A DNA stretch of 31,944 nt, from NCBI GenBank assembly GCA_964645705.1, contig CAZYAB010000010.1, forward strand, positions 1 through 31,944, in the 5' to 3' direction. The notes beneath the pieces were generated by a model that was not told where the DNA came from, made no database searches, and worked only from the letters and a program-made list of their open reading frames with translations. The position numbers and the translations under genes were made by a program. How positions within the stretch are numbered: position 1 is the stretch's first letter; every line of letters starts with the position of its first letter. This DNA is from CAXGTL01 sp964645705. GTDB taxonomy: Archaea; Nanobdellota; Nanobdellia; Woesearchaeales; CAXGTL01. Shown here one piece after another: positions 1 through 7,028 of the stretch.

Positions 1-405
1 GATCTTGTAAACAATGAATGTTTATTATTAGAGAGAATTGTTCAGGATAATTCTAGTCCAAGGTTTTGTAAATCACATGATGTTCCTAGCGGGGTTGTGC
101 CTGTTGAAATTGAATTCATAATAACTCCTATTAAGAAGGGGGAATACAATGTTGACTTATATATAGATACGCATTACAAAAGCTTGGTAAAACAATATTT
201 TGATCAAGTTAAAGAAGTAATTCCGTTCAGCAGAAGACAAGGATTTGTTGACAAAACACCTGGTATAACTAAACACAGCATATCAGACACAGGAAAAGTC
301 AATCCTATGTCATTTGAAAAACTAAACCAAGAAATGTTGTATAAGTTAGCAAAAGTTACAGATGAAGTTATATTATTAAAGAAAGAAGAAGAACAAGAGG
401 CTTAG
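1..405 (+). CDS. Unrecognised protein, 5' end outside window
   Basis: The frame is open from base 1 (GAT CTT GTA AAC...) to the TAG at 403-405, so this is the C-terminal 134 residues or more of a longer protein. An internal GTG at 97 could be read as a start, but the coding frame continues upstream without a stop and no ribosome site or TATA box precedes it. The visible part is soluble and mixed alpha/beta, with a charged Lys/Glu-rich C-terminus ending in EEEQEA. I recognise no motif. The stop lies 3 nt before the next ATG, and the GAGG within its last codons probably serves as that gene's ribosome site, so the two are co-transcribed. Its function is unknown. Confidence 0.75.
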   Translation, partial: DLVNNECLLLERIVQDNSSPRFCKSHDVPSGVVPVEIEFIITPIKKGEYNVDLYIDTHYKSLVKQYFDQVKEVIPFSRRQGFVDKTPGITKHSISDTGKVNPMSFEKLNQEMLYKLAKVTDEVILLKKEEEQEA

Positions 406-408
406 AAA

Positions 409-1227
409 ATGGATTCATTCGAAAATCAATGGAAAAATATCGAACATTATACAAAAGATATGTGGGAAATAGCAAATTTATATGTATCAAATCTTAGATA
501 TCAAGTAAATTCACTAAGAGATCTTAAAAATAAAAAAACAATAAGAAAAATAGCAATGGATCATGCTACAACGCAATTATTCTTTGCAAAAGAAATGCTT
601 AAAGCTAACAAAGACTTTTCTATGCATTTGTATGGAAGGGAATTAACAATGGACCTAAGACCATGGCCGCAAAACATTAGAGATCCCAGATTCGGAAGTT
701 TATACAGGCTAAGACTTCACGTTCCTGGTGAAATAGATACATTGATAACATGTCTAGATAATCTTAATATCACACTTTTGGGAAAGAATTATGATATGCA
801 AAGAAAGATATTATTTAGAATACCAGACAGTAAAAAATGTGGTGAAGTTCCAATCCAAAATATTCATTTAGATTTATTAGATCAACAACCATTTGAAAGG
901 GAAACTGAAAAAGGACAAGAATATGTATATGGACTAAAAACAACATTTGCATCATACCTGCATATTTTAAAACCAATCAATAGCGGAGTATCAATGGGAA
1001 CGCTTTATGAAATAATGCTTGATTGTGAATCAGAAAACCCAACAAGAGCATATGTAAGAATACACAAAGAACAAACACCTAAATTATACAATGCTGATAT
1101 TGAATTATATGGCAGGGGTTATGAATTCTTTGTAGATTCAGCAGAAACAATTGACAAAGCATTAGACATAAGTAGTAGACTTAGGTTTGTTAAGAAGAGG
1201 GGGCGTAAAAAATGTCAAGACAAATAA
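409..1227 (+). CDS. Unrecognised 272-aa protein, operon gene 2
   Basis: This is a soluble 272-residue protein with no signal peptide or membrane segment. The N-terminal ~70 residues look helical (ENQWKNIEHYTKDMWEIA, then a Lys/Arg-rich stretch). The centre is beta-rich and contains a LRPWPQNIRDPRFG segment. The C-terminus is basic (KKRGRKKCQDK). I recognise no family. The start is the ATG at 409, preceded by GAGG at about 397-400 inside the upstream gene's end. Its 3' end overlaps the next gene by 16 nt in another frame, which argues for translational coupling and a shared role with its neighbours. Confidence 0.8.
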   Translation: MDSFENQWKNIEHYTKDMWEIANLYVSNLRYQVNSLRDLKNKKTIRKIAMDHATTQLFFAKEMLKANKDFSMHLYGRELTMDLRPWPQNIRDPRFGSLYRLRLHVPGEIDTLITCLDNLNITLLGKNYDMQRKILFRIPDSKKCGEVPIQNIHLDLLDQQPFERETEKGQEYVYGLKTTFASYLHILKPINSGVSMGTLYEIMLDCESENPTRAYVRIHKEQTPKLYNADIELYGRGYEFFVDSAETIDKALDISSRLRFVKKRGRKKCQDK

Positions 1228-1769
1228 CTTATGATATAAAATCACACTTAGGATTTGTAGTTGCTCAATGTATTATAGATTTTGACAGAAGAGACACAGA
1301 AATAATAACAAAATGGGACACAAGACCGCATCAAACAAGAAAAGACTATATAATGGAGTTAAGAAGATTTTATGATGAACTTAAAAAAGGAAAATATAAG
1401 AAGTGCCTGGAATTGGATCAAGGCCCAAGTATTGCAATAACTTGGAATGAAGGTGAAGAAATAATGCCTCATAGAAGAATGCAAATAACAGACTTTACAA
1501 GAGGAAAAAGACCCAAATTACTAAAACATAAACATTTTGATGAAACAATAGTAGTTCACATAAACACGCCTTATGCTTCATTTGGTTTTTTAGATAAAGG
1601 AGTTCCAACATATAAATTCGTAGGAAAATTAGAATTTTTTGTGCAAGCAACACAAGACTTATCAGAACCATTATCAAGACTAATTTCAGGAACATGCATT
1701 TATAATACAAATTCAGAAGATTTAGAAAAACAATTAAGAGATACTAATCCTTATTCCTCATTGAACTGA
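1212..1769 (+). CDS. Unrecognised 185-aa protein, operon gene 3
   Basis: This is a 185-residue soluble protein that starts inside the end of the upstream gene. A strong purine-rich ribosome site (GAGGGGG, about 1197-1203) lies roughly 9 nt before the ATG. The sequence has a basic N-terminal half (HQTRKDYIMELRRFYDELKKGKYKK) followed by beta-strand-like segments (ETIVVHINTPYASFGFLD). No family was recognised. It is the last gene of the rightward operon. Its 3' end overlaps the convergent gene's 3' end by 19 nt, so no intergenic terminator is possible between them. Confidence 0.8.
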   Translation: MSRQITYDIKSHLGFVVAQCIIDFDRRDTEIITKWDTRPHQTRKDYIMELRRFYDELKKGKYKKCLELDQGPSIAITWNEGEEIMPHRRMQITDFTRGKRPKLLKHKHFDETIVVHINTPYASFGFLDKGVPTYKFVGKLEFFVQATQDLSEPLSRLISGTCIYNTNSEDLEKQLRDTNPYSSLN

Positions 1770-2386
1770 ACAAGACAATTATCTTTAAACTCATCTTCAA
1801 GTTCTTCACAATATTCTATATTATCATTAAAAAAAGCAAGATTTGTATAACATTGTGCTTTTTTCAAAGGTTTTTCAAATTCTGTTAAAAACATTTCACA
1901 TATTGATGGATCATTTGTTTGTATTGCGATTTCTTCTATACACTGGTTTCTATCAACTAAATTCTCAATAAATAAACATGGTTTAATATCATCAATTGCT
2001 TTTGCTATTTCATAAAAACAAGGAACACGATTCTTGTCATGCACAGCTTTAAAACAAAGTTCATAATCTTTTAAAGCAAGACCAACAGTACCAAAACAAG
2101 GACTTTTCCATACATCATGTTCAATCATTTCACATACTGAGGCATCATTATTCATTACACCTATCTCATGCAAACAATAACTAGTTGTCTTAGGATTTGT
2201 TATTTTTTCATTATAACAAAGTTCAATATTATTTGCCTTGATTGCTTTTTGAGCATAACATTCATTTCTCATTCCTTCATGCTCTTCTGCTAAACATTCA
2301 TCTTTAACACCTTTAAAATTAACCCAAATAATTAAAACAATTACAAGAAATATTACGAATTTCACCCATGGTTTGAATTTTCTCAT
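1751..2386 (-). CDS. Membrane-anchored protein with cysteine-pair repeats
   Basis: The protein has 211 residues. Residues 8-24 form one membrane segment (signal anchor) after a basic MRKFKPWVK start. The rest, presumably outside the cell, is a helical repeat domain with 14 cysteines at 31, 43, 57, 71, 85, 97, 111, 123, 137, 149, 163, 179, 193 and 204. Spacings mostly alternate between 12 and 14, giving a ~26-residue unit with two cysteines each, as expected for disulfide-pinned helical hairpins. Motifs such as NDxSxCEM recur. Such repeats may bind other proteins or stabilise the envelope; no enzyme motif is visible. A TATA-like box at 2410-2420 is ~30 bp from the ATG, consistent with a leaderless message. 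Confidence 0.85.
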   Translation of the reverse strand: MRKFKPWVKFVIFLVIVLIIWVNFKGVKDECLAEEHEGMRNECYAQKAIKANNIELCYNEKITNPKTTSYCLHEIGVMNNDASVCEMIEHDVWKSPCFGTVGLALKDYELCFKAVHDKNRVPCFYEIAKAIDDIKPCLFIENLVDRNQCIEEIAIQTNDPSICEMFLTEFEKPLKKAQCYTNLAFFNDNIEYCEELEDEFKDNCLVQFNEE

Positions 2387-2409
2387 TTTTTTATATTAAT
2401 TATCTAATG

Positions 2410-2420
2410 TATATAAAAAG
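2410..2420 (-). promoter_or_regulatory. TATA box of the cysteine-repeat gene
   Basis: Read on the minus strand the sequence is CTTTTTATATA, about 30 bp before the ATG at 2386. The transcript would start at or next to the start codon. Confidence 0.6.
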
Positions 2421-2460
2421 CTTATTGATTTTCAATATATATAATGAAGTATTAAAACAA

Positions 2461-2480
2461 TAAAAATGTTAACATTTTTA
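2461..2480. repeat. 20-bp perfect palindrome
   Basis: Bases 2461-2480 form a perfect palindrome centred on GTTAAC. It lies between the 3' end of the HEPN-like gene (stop at 2500) and the promoter of the cysteine-repeat gene (TATA at 2410-2420), both on the minus strand. It could be an operator for the downstream gene. It could also help end transcription of the upstream one, since TTG and TTTT follow it on the minus strand. Confidence 0.6.
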
Positions 2481-2499
2481 AGTTTTAAAATCAAAGATT

Positions 2500-3228
2500 T
2501 CAAAACAACTTACTTATTGCATCCATTGTAAACAAAACAACTGCCTTAGTCTGTTGCAAACTCGGCAGAAATAAATCTTTTTTCTTGTGCACAGACTCGA
2601 TTCTAATATTATTAATCAAATGTATCTGCTGTGTCAGACCAGGATCAAACCTAACATTTTGTTCTCTTAATTTAGAAATCAATTTACCCAAACCAGTGTT
2701 AGGCGCTGTTGCTAACAGGTCCTTACTAGTTAAATCATAATATTTTCTAAATAAACATGTTTCTAAAATACGACCACAAAGTATGATAACAGACCTGTAA
2801 CATTGAGCTGAAAAACATTTGTTTAATTCATTTACATCTTCCAAAATTTCATGTTTGATTCCATCTGGGAGATTATTTGGTTTATTAAAAATACCAGAAC
2901 TCGGTGAAAGATTTATTGACTTTATCAATCTCTGTGCTTTATTAGCTTTTACCATTAAATCAGTCTTATCCCTTACCTTAGAAACATCTGTTAACAATTC
3001 AATAAGATTCACCAAAGCTTCATCTTGTTTTAATTCTTGCTTAAGTTTGACATTAAGATCATCTATTTTATTAGATAAATTAAACATTCTTTTAAGATAA
3101 TATTCTTTTTGAGCTTCTACAAACTTGTTACTAGCTTTTGCATTTTCTCTGTTCAAGAACTCTATTGCCATCTTAAGATTACTTATATTTTTCTCCATAT
3201 CCTTTAATATATTCTTCATAATATTCAT
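2500..3228 (-). CDS. Coiled-coil plus HEPN/DUF4145-like protein
   Basis: The protein has 242 residues. Residues 1-110 are highly charged and helical, probably a coiled coil. Residues 120-242 resemble the DUF4145/HEPN-type helical domain: an amphipathic helix CYRSVIILCGRILETCLF, a GLGKLISKLRE segment, and an R209-x4-H214 motif (RIESVH) matching the HEPN R-x4-6-H pattern. HEPN domains are often RNases in defence or RNA-processing proteins, but many are non-catalytic. No nucleotidyltransferase partner sits beside it. The start could be the ATG at 3228 or the one at 3219; neither has a clear ribosome site. It lies alone between a histone operon and the cysteine-repeat gene. Confidence 0.75.
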   Translation of the reverse strand: MNIMKNILKDMEKNISNLKMAIEFLNRENAKASNKFVEAQKEYYLKRMFNLSNKIDDLNVKLKQELKQDEALVNLIELLTDVSKVRDKTDLMVKANKAQRLIKSINLSPSSGIFNKPNNLPDGIKHEILEDVNELNKCFSAQCYRSVIILCGRILETCLFRKYYDLTSKDLLATAPNTGLGKLISKLREQNVRFDPGLTQQIHLINNIRIESVHKKKDLFLPSLQQTKAVVLFTMDAISKLF

Positions 3229-3348
3229 TAATACTAAGAACTATTTATTTTTTTTGTTTTTTAACCATAGTAGTAATTAAAGCGTTTTTTATTTAATTAT
3301 GCTATTTTAAGGATTATTTAGGTGGAAGGAACTCAAAAAAAAGAAAGA

Positions 3349-3358
3349 TATATAAATA
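3349..3358 (+). promoter_or_regulatory. TATA box of histone operon
   Basis: TATATAAATA is preceded by the purine-rich AAGAAAGA, which could be a BRE. Transcription would begin near 3375-3380, leaving a ~25-nt leader that contains the ribosome site GAGGTGAT at 3388-3395. Confidence 0.7.
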
Positions 3359-3401
3359 AGTGTCTGTATATCTAAATATTATAAAACGAGGTGATATTAA
3401 C

Positions 3402-3605
3402 ATGGCAAAAGCAATACCAGCAGCCCCTGCTGAAAGAATTCTTAAGAATGCAGGTGCAAAAAGAGTATCAGATCCAGCTAAAAAAGCACTAGCAGACGTA
3501 TTAGAAGAAATTGGATTACAAGTAGCTGAAAAAGCTGTTCAAATAGCAAAGAATTGTGGAAGAAAGACTGTTACTGATGAAGACATTAAAATGGTAAGGT
3601 TGTGA
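3402..3605 (+). CDS. Archaeal histone
   Basis: This is a 67-residue single histone fold of the HMfA/HMfB type (family length ~66-70), which dimerises and wraps DNA. Recognisable elements are the N-terminal PAAPAERILKNAGAKRVS, the first loop with R20 (AKRVSDPAKKAL), the long central helix LEEIGLQVAEKAVQIA, and the second loop and C-terminal helix GRKTVTDEDIKM. The C-terminus ends in VRL without a tail. I chose the ATG at 3402 because GAGGTGAT lies just upstream; an in-frame earlier GTG at 3360 would sit before the predicted transcript start. The next gene starts 1 nt after the stop. This gene is the clearest archaeal marker in the window. Confidence 0.97.
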   Translation: MAKAIPAAPAERILKNAGAKRVSDPAKKALADVLEEIGLQVAEKAVQIAKNCGRKTVTDEDIKMVRL

Positions 3606-3606
3606 A

Positions 3607-3870
3607 ATGCAGATTACTATAGACACTAACAAAGATTCACCAGCTGAGATAAAAAAAGCCATTGAATTGCTTTCTTCTTTAGCTAATTCTAGGGTGCATA
3701 GTAATACTGACGTGTTTTCAAATGACAATTCTATTCCTAGTTCTTCACAATCTAGTACAGAAGGCGGAATGTTTAATATGTTTAATAATAATGAAAATAA
3801 TTCTCAATTAATTCAACAAACAAAACAACAATCAGAAGAAACACCTAAAGTAGAGATTTTAAAGTATTAG
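3607..3870 (+). CDS. Small protein co-transcribed with histone
   Basis: The protein has 87 residues and its ATG follows the histone stop after one base. The N-terminus (MQITIDTNKDSPAEIKKAIELL) looks like a beta strand, a helix cap and a helix. It is followed by a long disordered Ser/Asn/Gln-rich linker with the motif GGMFNMF, and a C-terminal VEILKY. This looks like a small folded or peptide-binding head plus two short linear motifs. I recall similar small proteins in DPANN genomes but can name no function. Tight coupling to the histone suggests co-expression and perhaps a chromatin-related role, which is inference. Confidence 0.75.
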   Translation: MQITIDTNKDSPAEIKKAIELLSSLANSRVHSNTDVFSNDNSIPSSSQSSTEGGMFNMFNNNENNSQLIQQTKQQSEETPKVEILKY

Positions 3871-3930
3871 ATAATAAATAAAAGAATATTAATAGATAAA
3901 TATATATAAATTTAAAAACAATTATAATAA

Positions 3931-3963
3931 ACAAAAAATAAAAGAAATAAATAAAAAAAAACT
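3931..3963 (-). terminator. Poly-T terminator of the 3964-4710 gene
   Basis: Directly after the stop, the minus strand reads T9 followed by several T-rich clusters. This matches archaeal oligo-T termination. The plus-strand histone operon has no comparable T-run here. Confidence 0.65.
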
Positions 3964-4710
<747 letters not shown>

Positions 4711-4815
4711 TTTATTATGCCTCCTTATTTTTTATATTTATATTAAATTAATTAATAATTATTTCATCTATATTTATATAGGTTTCGGTATTTTTCTATA
4801 TAATTTCATAACAAA

Positions 4816-4825
4816 ATATATAAAT
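4816..4825 (+). promoter_or_regulatory. TATA box before leader ORF and archease
   Basis: ATATATAAAT lies about 30 bp before the ATG at 4849. The transcript would therefore begin at that ATG rather than near the archease ATG at 4901. Confidence 0.6.
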
Positions 4826-4848
4826 AATCATATATAATAAGGGTTATA

Positions 4849-4908
4849 ATGGCTAAGTATTCCAATGTTGATTTGAATGCTACGAATGGAGTGGAAAGAA
4901 ATGAGTAA
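4849..4908 (+). CDS. Possible 19-aa leader peptide upstream of archease
   Basis: ATG at 4849 opens a 19-codon frame (MAKYSNVDLNATNGVERNE) that ends in a TAA inside the archease start region (ATGAGTAA). It is positioned as the leaderless first ORF of the transcript predicted from the TATA box at 4816-4825. The archease ATG at 4901 has its own GGAG inside this ORF. It may act in translational coupling, or it may be chance. The peptide has no recognised homology. Confidence 0.35.
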   Translation: MAKYSNVDLNATNGVERNE

Positions 4909-5326
4909 GTTCAAGTTTTTACAACACACAGCAGATGCCAAGTTTCAAGCATTTGGCAAAAGCCTTGATGAGGCATTTAGCAATGCAGCTTTAGCTATGT
5001 TTTCAGTAATGTTTGAAACTGATAAGATAAAGCCAAAAGTAACAAAGACAATCGAAGTAAAAGCAAGTAATAAAGAGTCTTTACTTTATAACTTCTTAGA
5101 AGAATTATTGTTCTACCTAGATTCTGAGACTTTTTTTTTACACAAAGTAACCACATTAAAGATATCAAAGCATAATGGTGACTTGATCTTGTTTTCAGAA
5201 GTAATTGGTGACACTGATCTTAGTAAATATGAGATACATTCAGAAGTAAAAGCTGTTACTTATAATGAGATGTTTGTTAAACAAGAAAAAGATAAGTTTG
5301 TGGTGCAGGTTGTGGTGGATTTGTAA
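4901..5326 (+). CDS. Archease (RtcB activator)
   Basis: This 141-residue protein belongs to the archease family, which helps RtcB form its GMP intermediate and turn over during tRNA splicing. Visible hallmarks are the N-terminal FLQHTADAKFQAFG (H9, D12), SLDEAFSNAALAMF, the central LLYNFLEELLFYLD helix, the KAVTYNEM motif with K117, and the C-terminal Asp140 next to the end (VVVDL). The usual His of KAVTYH is Asn122 here. I chose 4901 because GGAG sits ~8 nt upstream; an in-frame ATG at 4877 would add eight poorly conserved residues. Its partner rtcB is 2.1 kb downstream, separated by a homing endonuclease. Confidence 0.94.
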   Translation: MSKFKFLQHTADAKFQAFGKSLDEAFSNAALAMFSVMFETDKIKPKVTKTIEVKASNKESLLYNFLEELLFYLDSETFFLHKVTTLKISKHNGDLILFSEVIGDTDLSKYEIHSEVKAVTYNEMFVKQEKDKFVVQVVVDL

Positions 5327-5327
5327 A

Positions 5328-5696
5328 ATGGGAGAAATGAAAGCACTGCTTCATGCAAGTCAATTAGGAAGATTCAATAATTTGTATAATACATTATTCA
5401 AAGGTTTTAGTTCTAAGATTAAAGATGTTGTTGTTGCTTATGAAATAAGTATAATTGATCAAGGCGGTTTTGATTATATTAAGTTCTATGTATTAGAAGG
5501 AGATTCTGACATAGGATTTAATGTTTTAAAAGAAGAAAGAATGAGGTTTGATAATGCTCAGGATAGAAATTCTTTTTTATTATTTTGTGCATATCTTATG
5601 ACTAGAGATGTTTTCCCAAGAGCACATAAAAATTCCTATACTAAAAGAGAATCTCAAGATTCCTCTTTAGAAGATGAATTAGAAATGGAAGCATAA
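5328..5696 (+). CDS. Unrecognised 122-aa protein after archease
   Basis: The gene starts at the ATG at 5328, 1 nt after the archease stop, so it is in the same operon; GGTGGAT at ~5313-5319 can act as ribosome site. A longer in-frame start at 5265 would lie inside archease and gives an implausible Trp/Cys-rich head. The product is soluble, with a mixed fold (VVVAYEISIIDQGGFDYIKFYVL) and a disordered acidic C-terminus ending in DELEMEA. No family was recognised. Coupling to archease hints at RNA repair or splicing, but the sequence itself does not show it. Confidence 0.72.
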   Translation: MGEMKALLHASQLGRFNNLYNTLFKGFSSKIKDVVVAYEISIIDQGGFDYIKFYVLEGDSDIGFNVLKEERMRFDNAQDRNSFLLFCAYLMTRDVFPRAHKNSYTKRESQDSSLEDELEMEA

Positions 5697-5708
5697 TTAA
5701 ACTAAAAA

Positions 5709-5717
5709 TTTATAAAC
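5709..5717 (+). promoter_or_regulatory. TATA box of the 58-aa gene
   Basis: TTTATAAAC would place transcription near 5737, just ahead of a strong GAGGTGAT ribosome site at 5740-5747. Confidence 0.6.
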
Positions 5718-5750
5718 TAAATCACACATCCATTACTTAGAGGTGATTTA

Positions 5751-5927
5751 ATGTCAATTAATTCTGAATTAGAACAAGAAGAAGAGGAACAAACAAATTA
5801 CAAACCTAGAAAAAAACCAAGTTCTAAACTAATTACTATTGATGAAATCCCTTTGGGTTTGTGTGCAAGGTATATAAATAGTGAATTGTATGATAGAGGT
5901 CCAATAGAGACTTATGAATTGATTTGA
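5751..5927 (+). CDS. Small acidic/basic 58-aa protein
   Basis: A 58-codon frame has its own TATA box and a near-ideal ribosome site (GAGGTGAT) ending 3 nt before the ATG. It starts with a Glu-rich stretch (ELEQEEEEQ), then a Lys-rich KPRKKPSSK patch. A compact C-terminus follows (LITIDEIPLGLCARYINSELYDRG), perhaps a small fold or a peptide that docks to a partner. The family is unknown. The stop at 5925-5927 is 5 nt from the convergent endonuclease gene's stop. The promoter and ribosome site make it more credible than its length alone would. Confidence 0.68.
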   Translation: MSINSELEQEEEEQTNYKPRKKPSSKLITIDEIPLGLCARYINSELYDRGPIETYELI

Positions 5928-5932
5928 TTAAA

Positions 5933-6754
5933 TTATTTTAATTTTAATAGTTTTTTTACAGAATCTTTCTTCTGAACACATAATTCCCAATATTTTGAAT
6001 GTTTGTTCTGATTAAAATATATTTTTGATTCTATTCCTAATTCCTTAAGGTACTCAGATAATTTAATTACATTATTTTTAATAATTGAATTAAATCTAAT
6101 TCTTTTTCCAGACTTATTTCTTAATAATCTTTGCAATAATAATCTTTTATCACTAAAATCCCAATTATAATCAACATAAGAATCTATTGCTTCTTGTAAT
6201 TTTGTTTTTTTATTAGGATGTAAGAAATTTATCTGTTTTTGAAATCTTATCAAATTATCTCTACCATAAATAAGTAATCTTAAAGTATCTCTGTTTTTTG
6301 ATTGTCTTAATTTAGATTCAATCTTAAACTTTTTAAGAACAAGTTTAATATCTCTTAAACCTTTATGATTAATAGAATCCAAACCTATATGTCTGTCTTT
6401 TGCTTTTCTAACAATAACCCAGCCTTCACAATCAAAGAATGCCCTAAGCCAATATCTTAAATTATCATCAGATAAATTAGGAATTTGCCATTCTCTTGAA
6501 TAATAAGAAAACTCTTTTGTCAATTCATAATATAAAGCTTTATTTTGAACAACACTTCTTCCATCTTTACATCTTCTTGATTTTACTTTAAAATATTCAA
6601 AAAAATTCTTCTCAAAGTCCTCTAAAAGAACATTATTCATATTTCTAAATCCAATATAATAATATTTTTGTTTTTGAGTTTTAGGATTTTTAATTACATA
6701 TCCATCTGCACAGAGATATGCATGAATTATTGATAAATTTTTATTAAATATCAT
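5933..6754 (-). CDS. Free-standing LAGLIDADG homing endonuclease
   Basis: The protein has 273 residues and both LAGLIDADG-type helices: IIHAYLCADGYV (acid D17) and YWLRAFFDCEGWV (acid E110, neighbouring D108). The 93-residue spacing is as expected for a single-chain two-motif enzyme. Basic, aromatic-rich segments follow, typical of the DNA-binding saddle. Family members cleave long sites and spread introns or inteins. Here the gene has its own promoter and is not inside an intron or intein that I can see. Residues 170-273 form an extra Lys/Arg-rich C-terminal region. It is inserted between the archease operon and rtcB. Confidence 0.92.
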   Translation of the reverse strand: MIFNKNLSIIHAYLCADGYVIKNPKTQKQKYYYIGFRNMNNVLLEDFEKNFFEYFKVKSRRCKDGRSVVQNKALYYELTKEFSYYSREWQIPNLSDDNLRYWLRAFFDCEGWVIVRKAKDRHIGLDSINHKGLRDIKLVLKKFKIESKLRQSKNRDTLRLLIYGRDNLIRFQKQINFLHPNKKTKLQEAIDSYVDYNWDFSDKRLLLQRLLRNKSGKRIRFNSIIKNNVIKLSEYLKELGIESKIYFNQNKHSKYWELCVQKKDSVKKLLKLK

Positions 6755-6770
6755 TTTATATCATTAAATA

Positions 6771-6781
6771 GTATAAATTTT
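6771..6781 (-). promoter_or_regulatory. TATA box of homing endonuclease gene
   Basis: The minus strand reads AAAATTTATAC, ~26 bp before the ATG at 6754, so the message is predicted to be leaderless. Confidence 0.6.
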
Positions 6782-6834
6782 AAACTATCTAAATGATTTT
6801 TAGTTAATTCTAGTATATAAGCTTCACGCGCACA

Positions 6835-6929
6835 TGTCCAGTGACCAGTGAGAAGCCTCTAATAGCTTGTATATTCATAATTCTTTAGTTTAAGGTCACT
6901 GGACACCTATTTTGAAATGTCCAGTGACA
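6835..6929. repeat. Three-arm inverted/direct repeat upstream of rtcB
   Basis: TGTCCAGTGACC (6835-6846), its exact reverse complement GGTCACTGGACA (6894-6905) and a second direct copy TGTCCAGTGACA (6918-6929) occur within 95 bp. The middle arm can pair with the first (12 bp, 47-nt loop) or with the third (11 bp, 12-nt loop), so the two hairpins are mutually exclusive. The first copy is followed at once by another CAGTGA (CCAGTGACCAGTGAG). Inside the large loop, AAGC...GCTT can form a small extra stem. The stretch is visibly richer in G+C than its surroundings. It lies upstream of both divergent promoters. Confidence 0.8.
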
Positions 6930-6997
6930 TATGAAAATAAACAAAAATCATAATTTAATAGTTAAAATAATTTTAAGGCGATATAAATATGTAAAAA

Positions 6998-7008
6998 TTT
7001 ATAAATAA
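6998..7008 (+). promoter_or_regulatory. TATA box of rtcB
   Basis: TTTATAAATAA starts 31 bp before the rtcB ATG, predicting a leaderless transcript. A second TATA-like sequence (ATATAAATAT) lies at about 6981-6990. Confidence 0.65.
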
Positions 7009-7028
7009 AGTGTATTTTCTATAAAATA

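Noticed and set aside
5265..5327. Upstream extension of the gene after archease
   Set aside because: It runs inside archease, gives a Trp/Cys-rich peptide and lacks a ribosome site; the ATG at 5328 follows the archease stop by 1 nt.
6835..6929. CRISPR array or tRNA gene in the G+C-richer patch
   Set aside because: Only three copies of 11-12 bp with irregular spacing and mixed orientation, and no cloverleaf or T-loop consensus found by eye.
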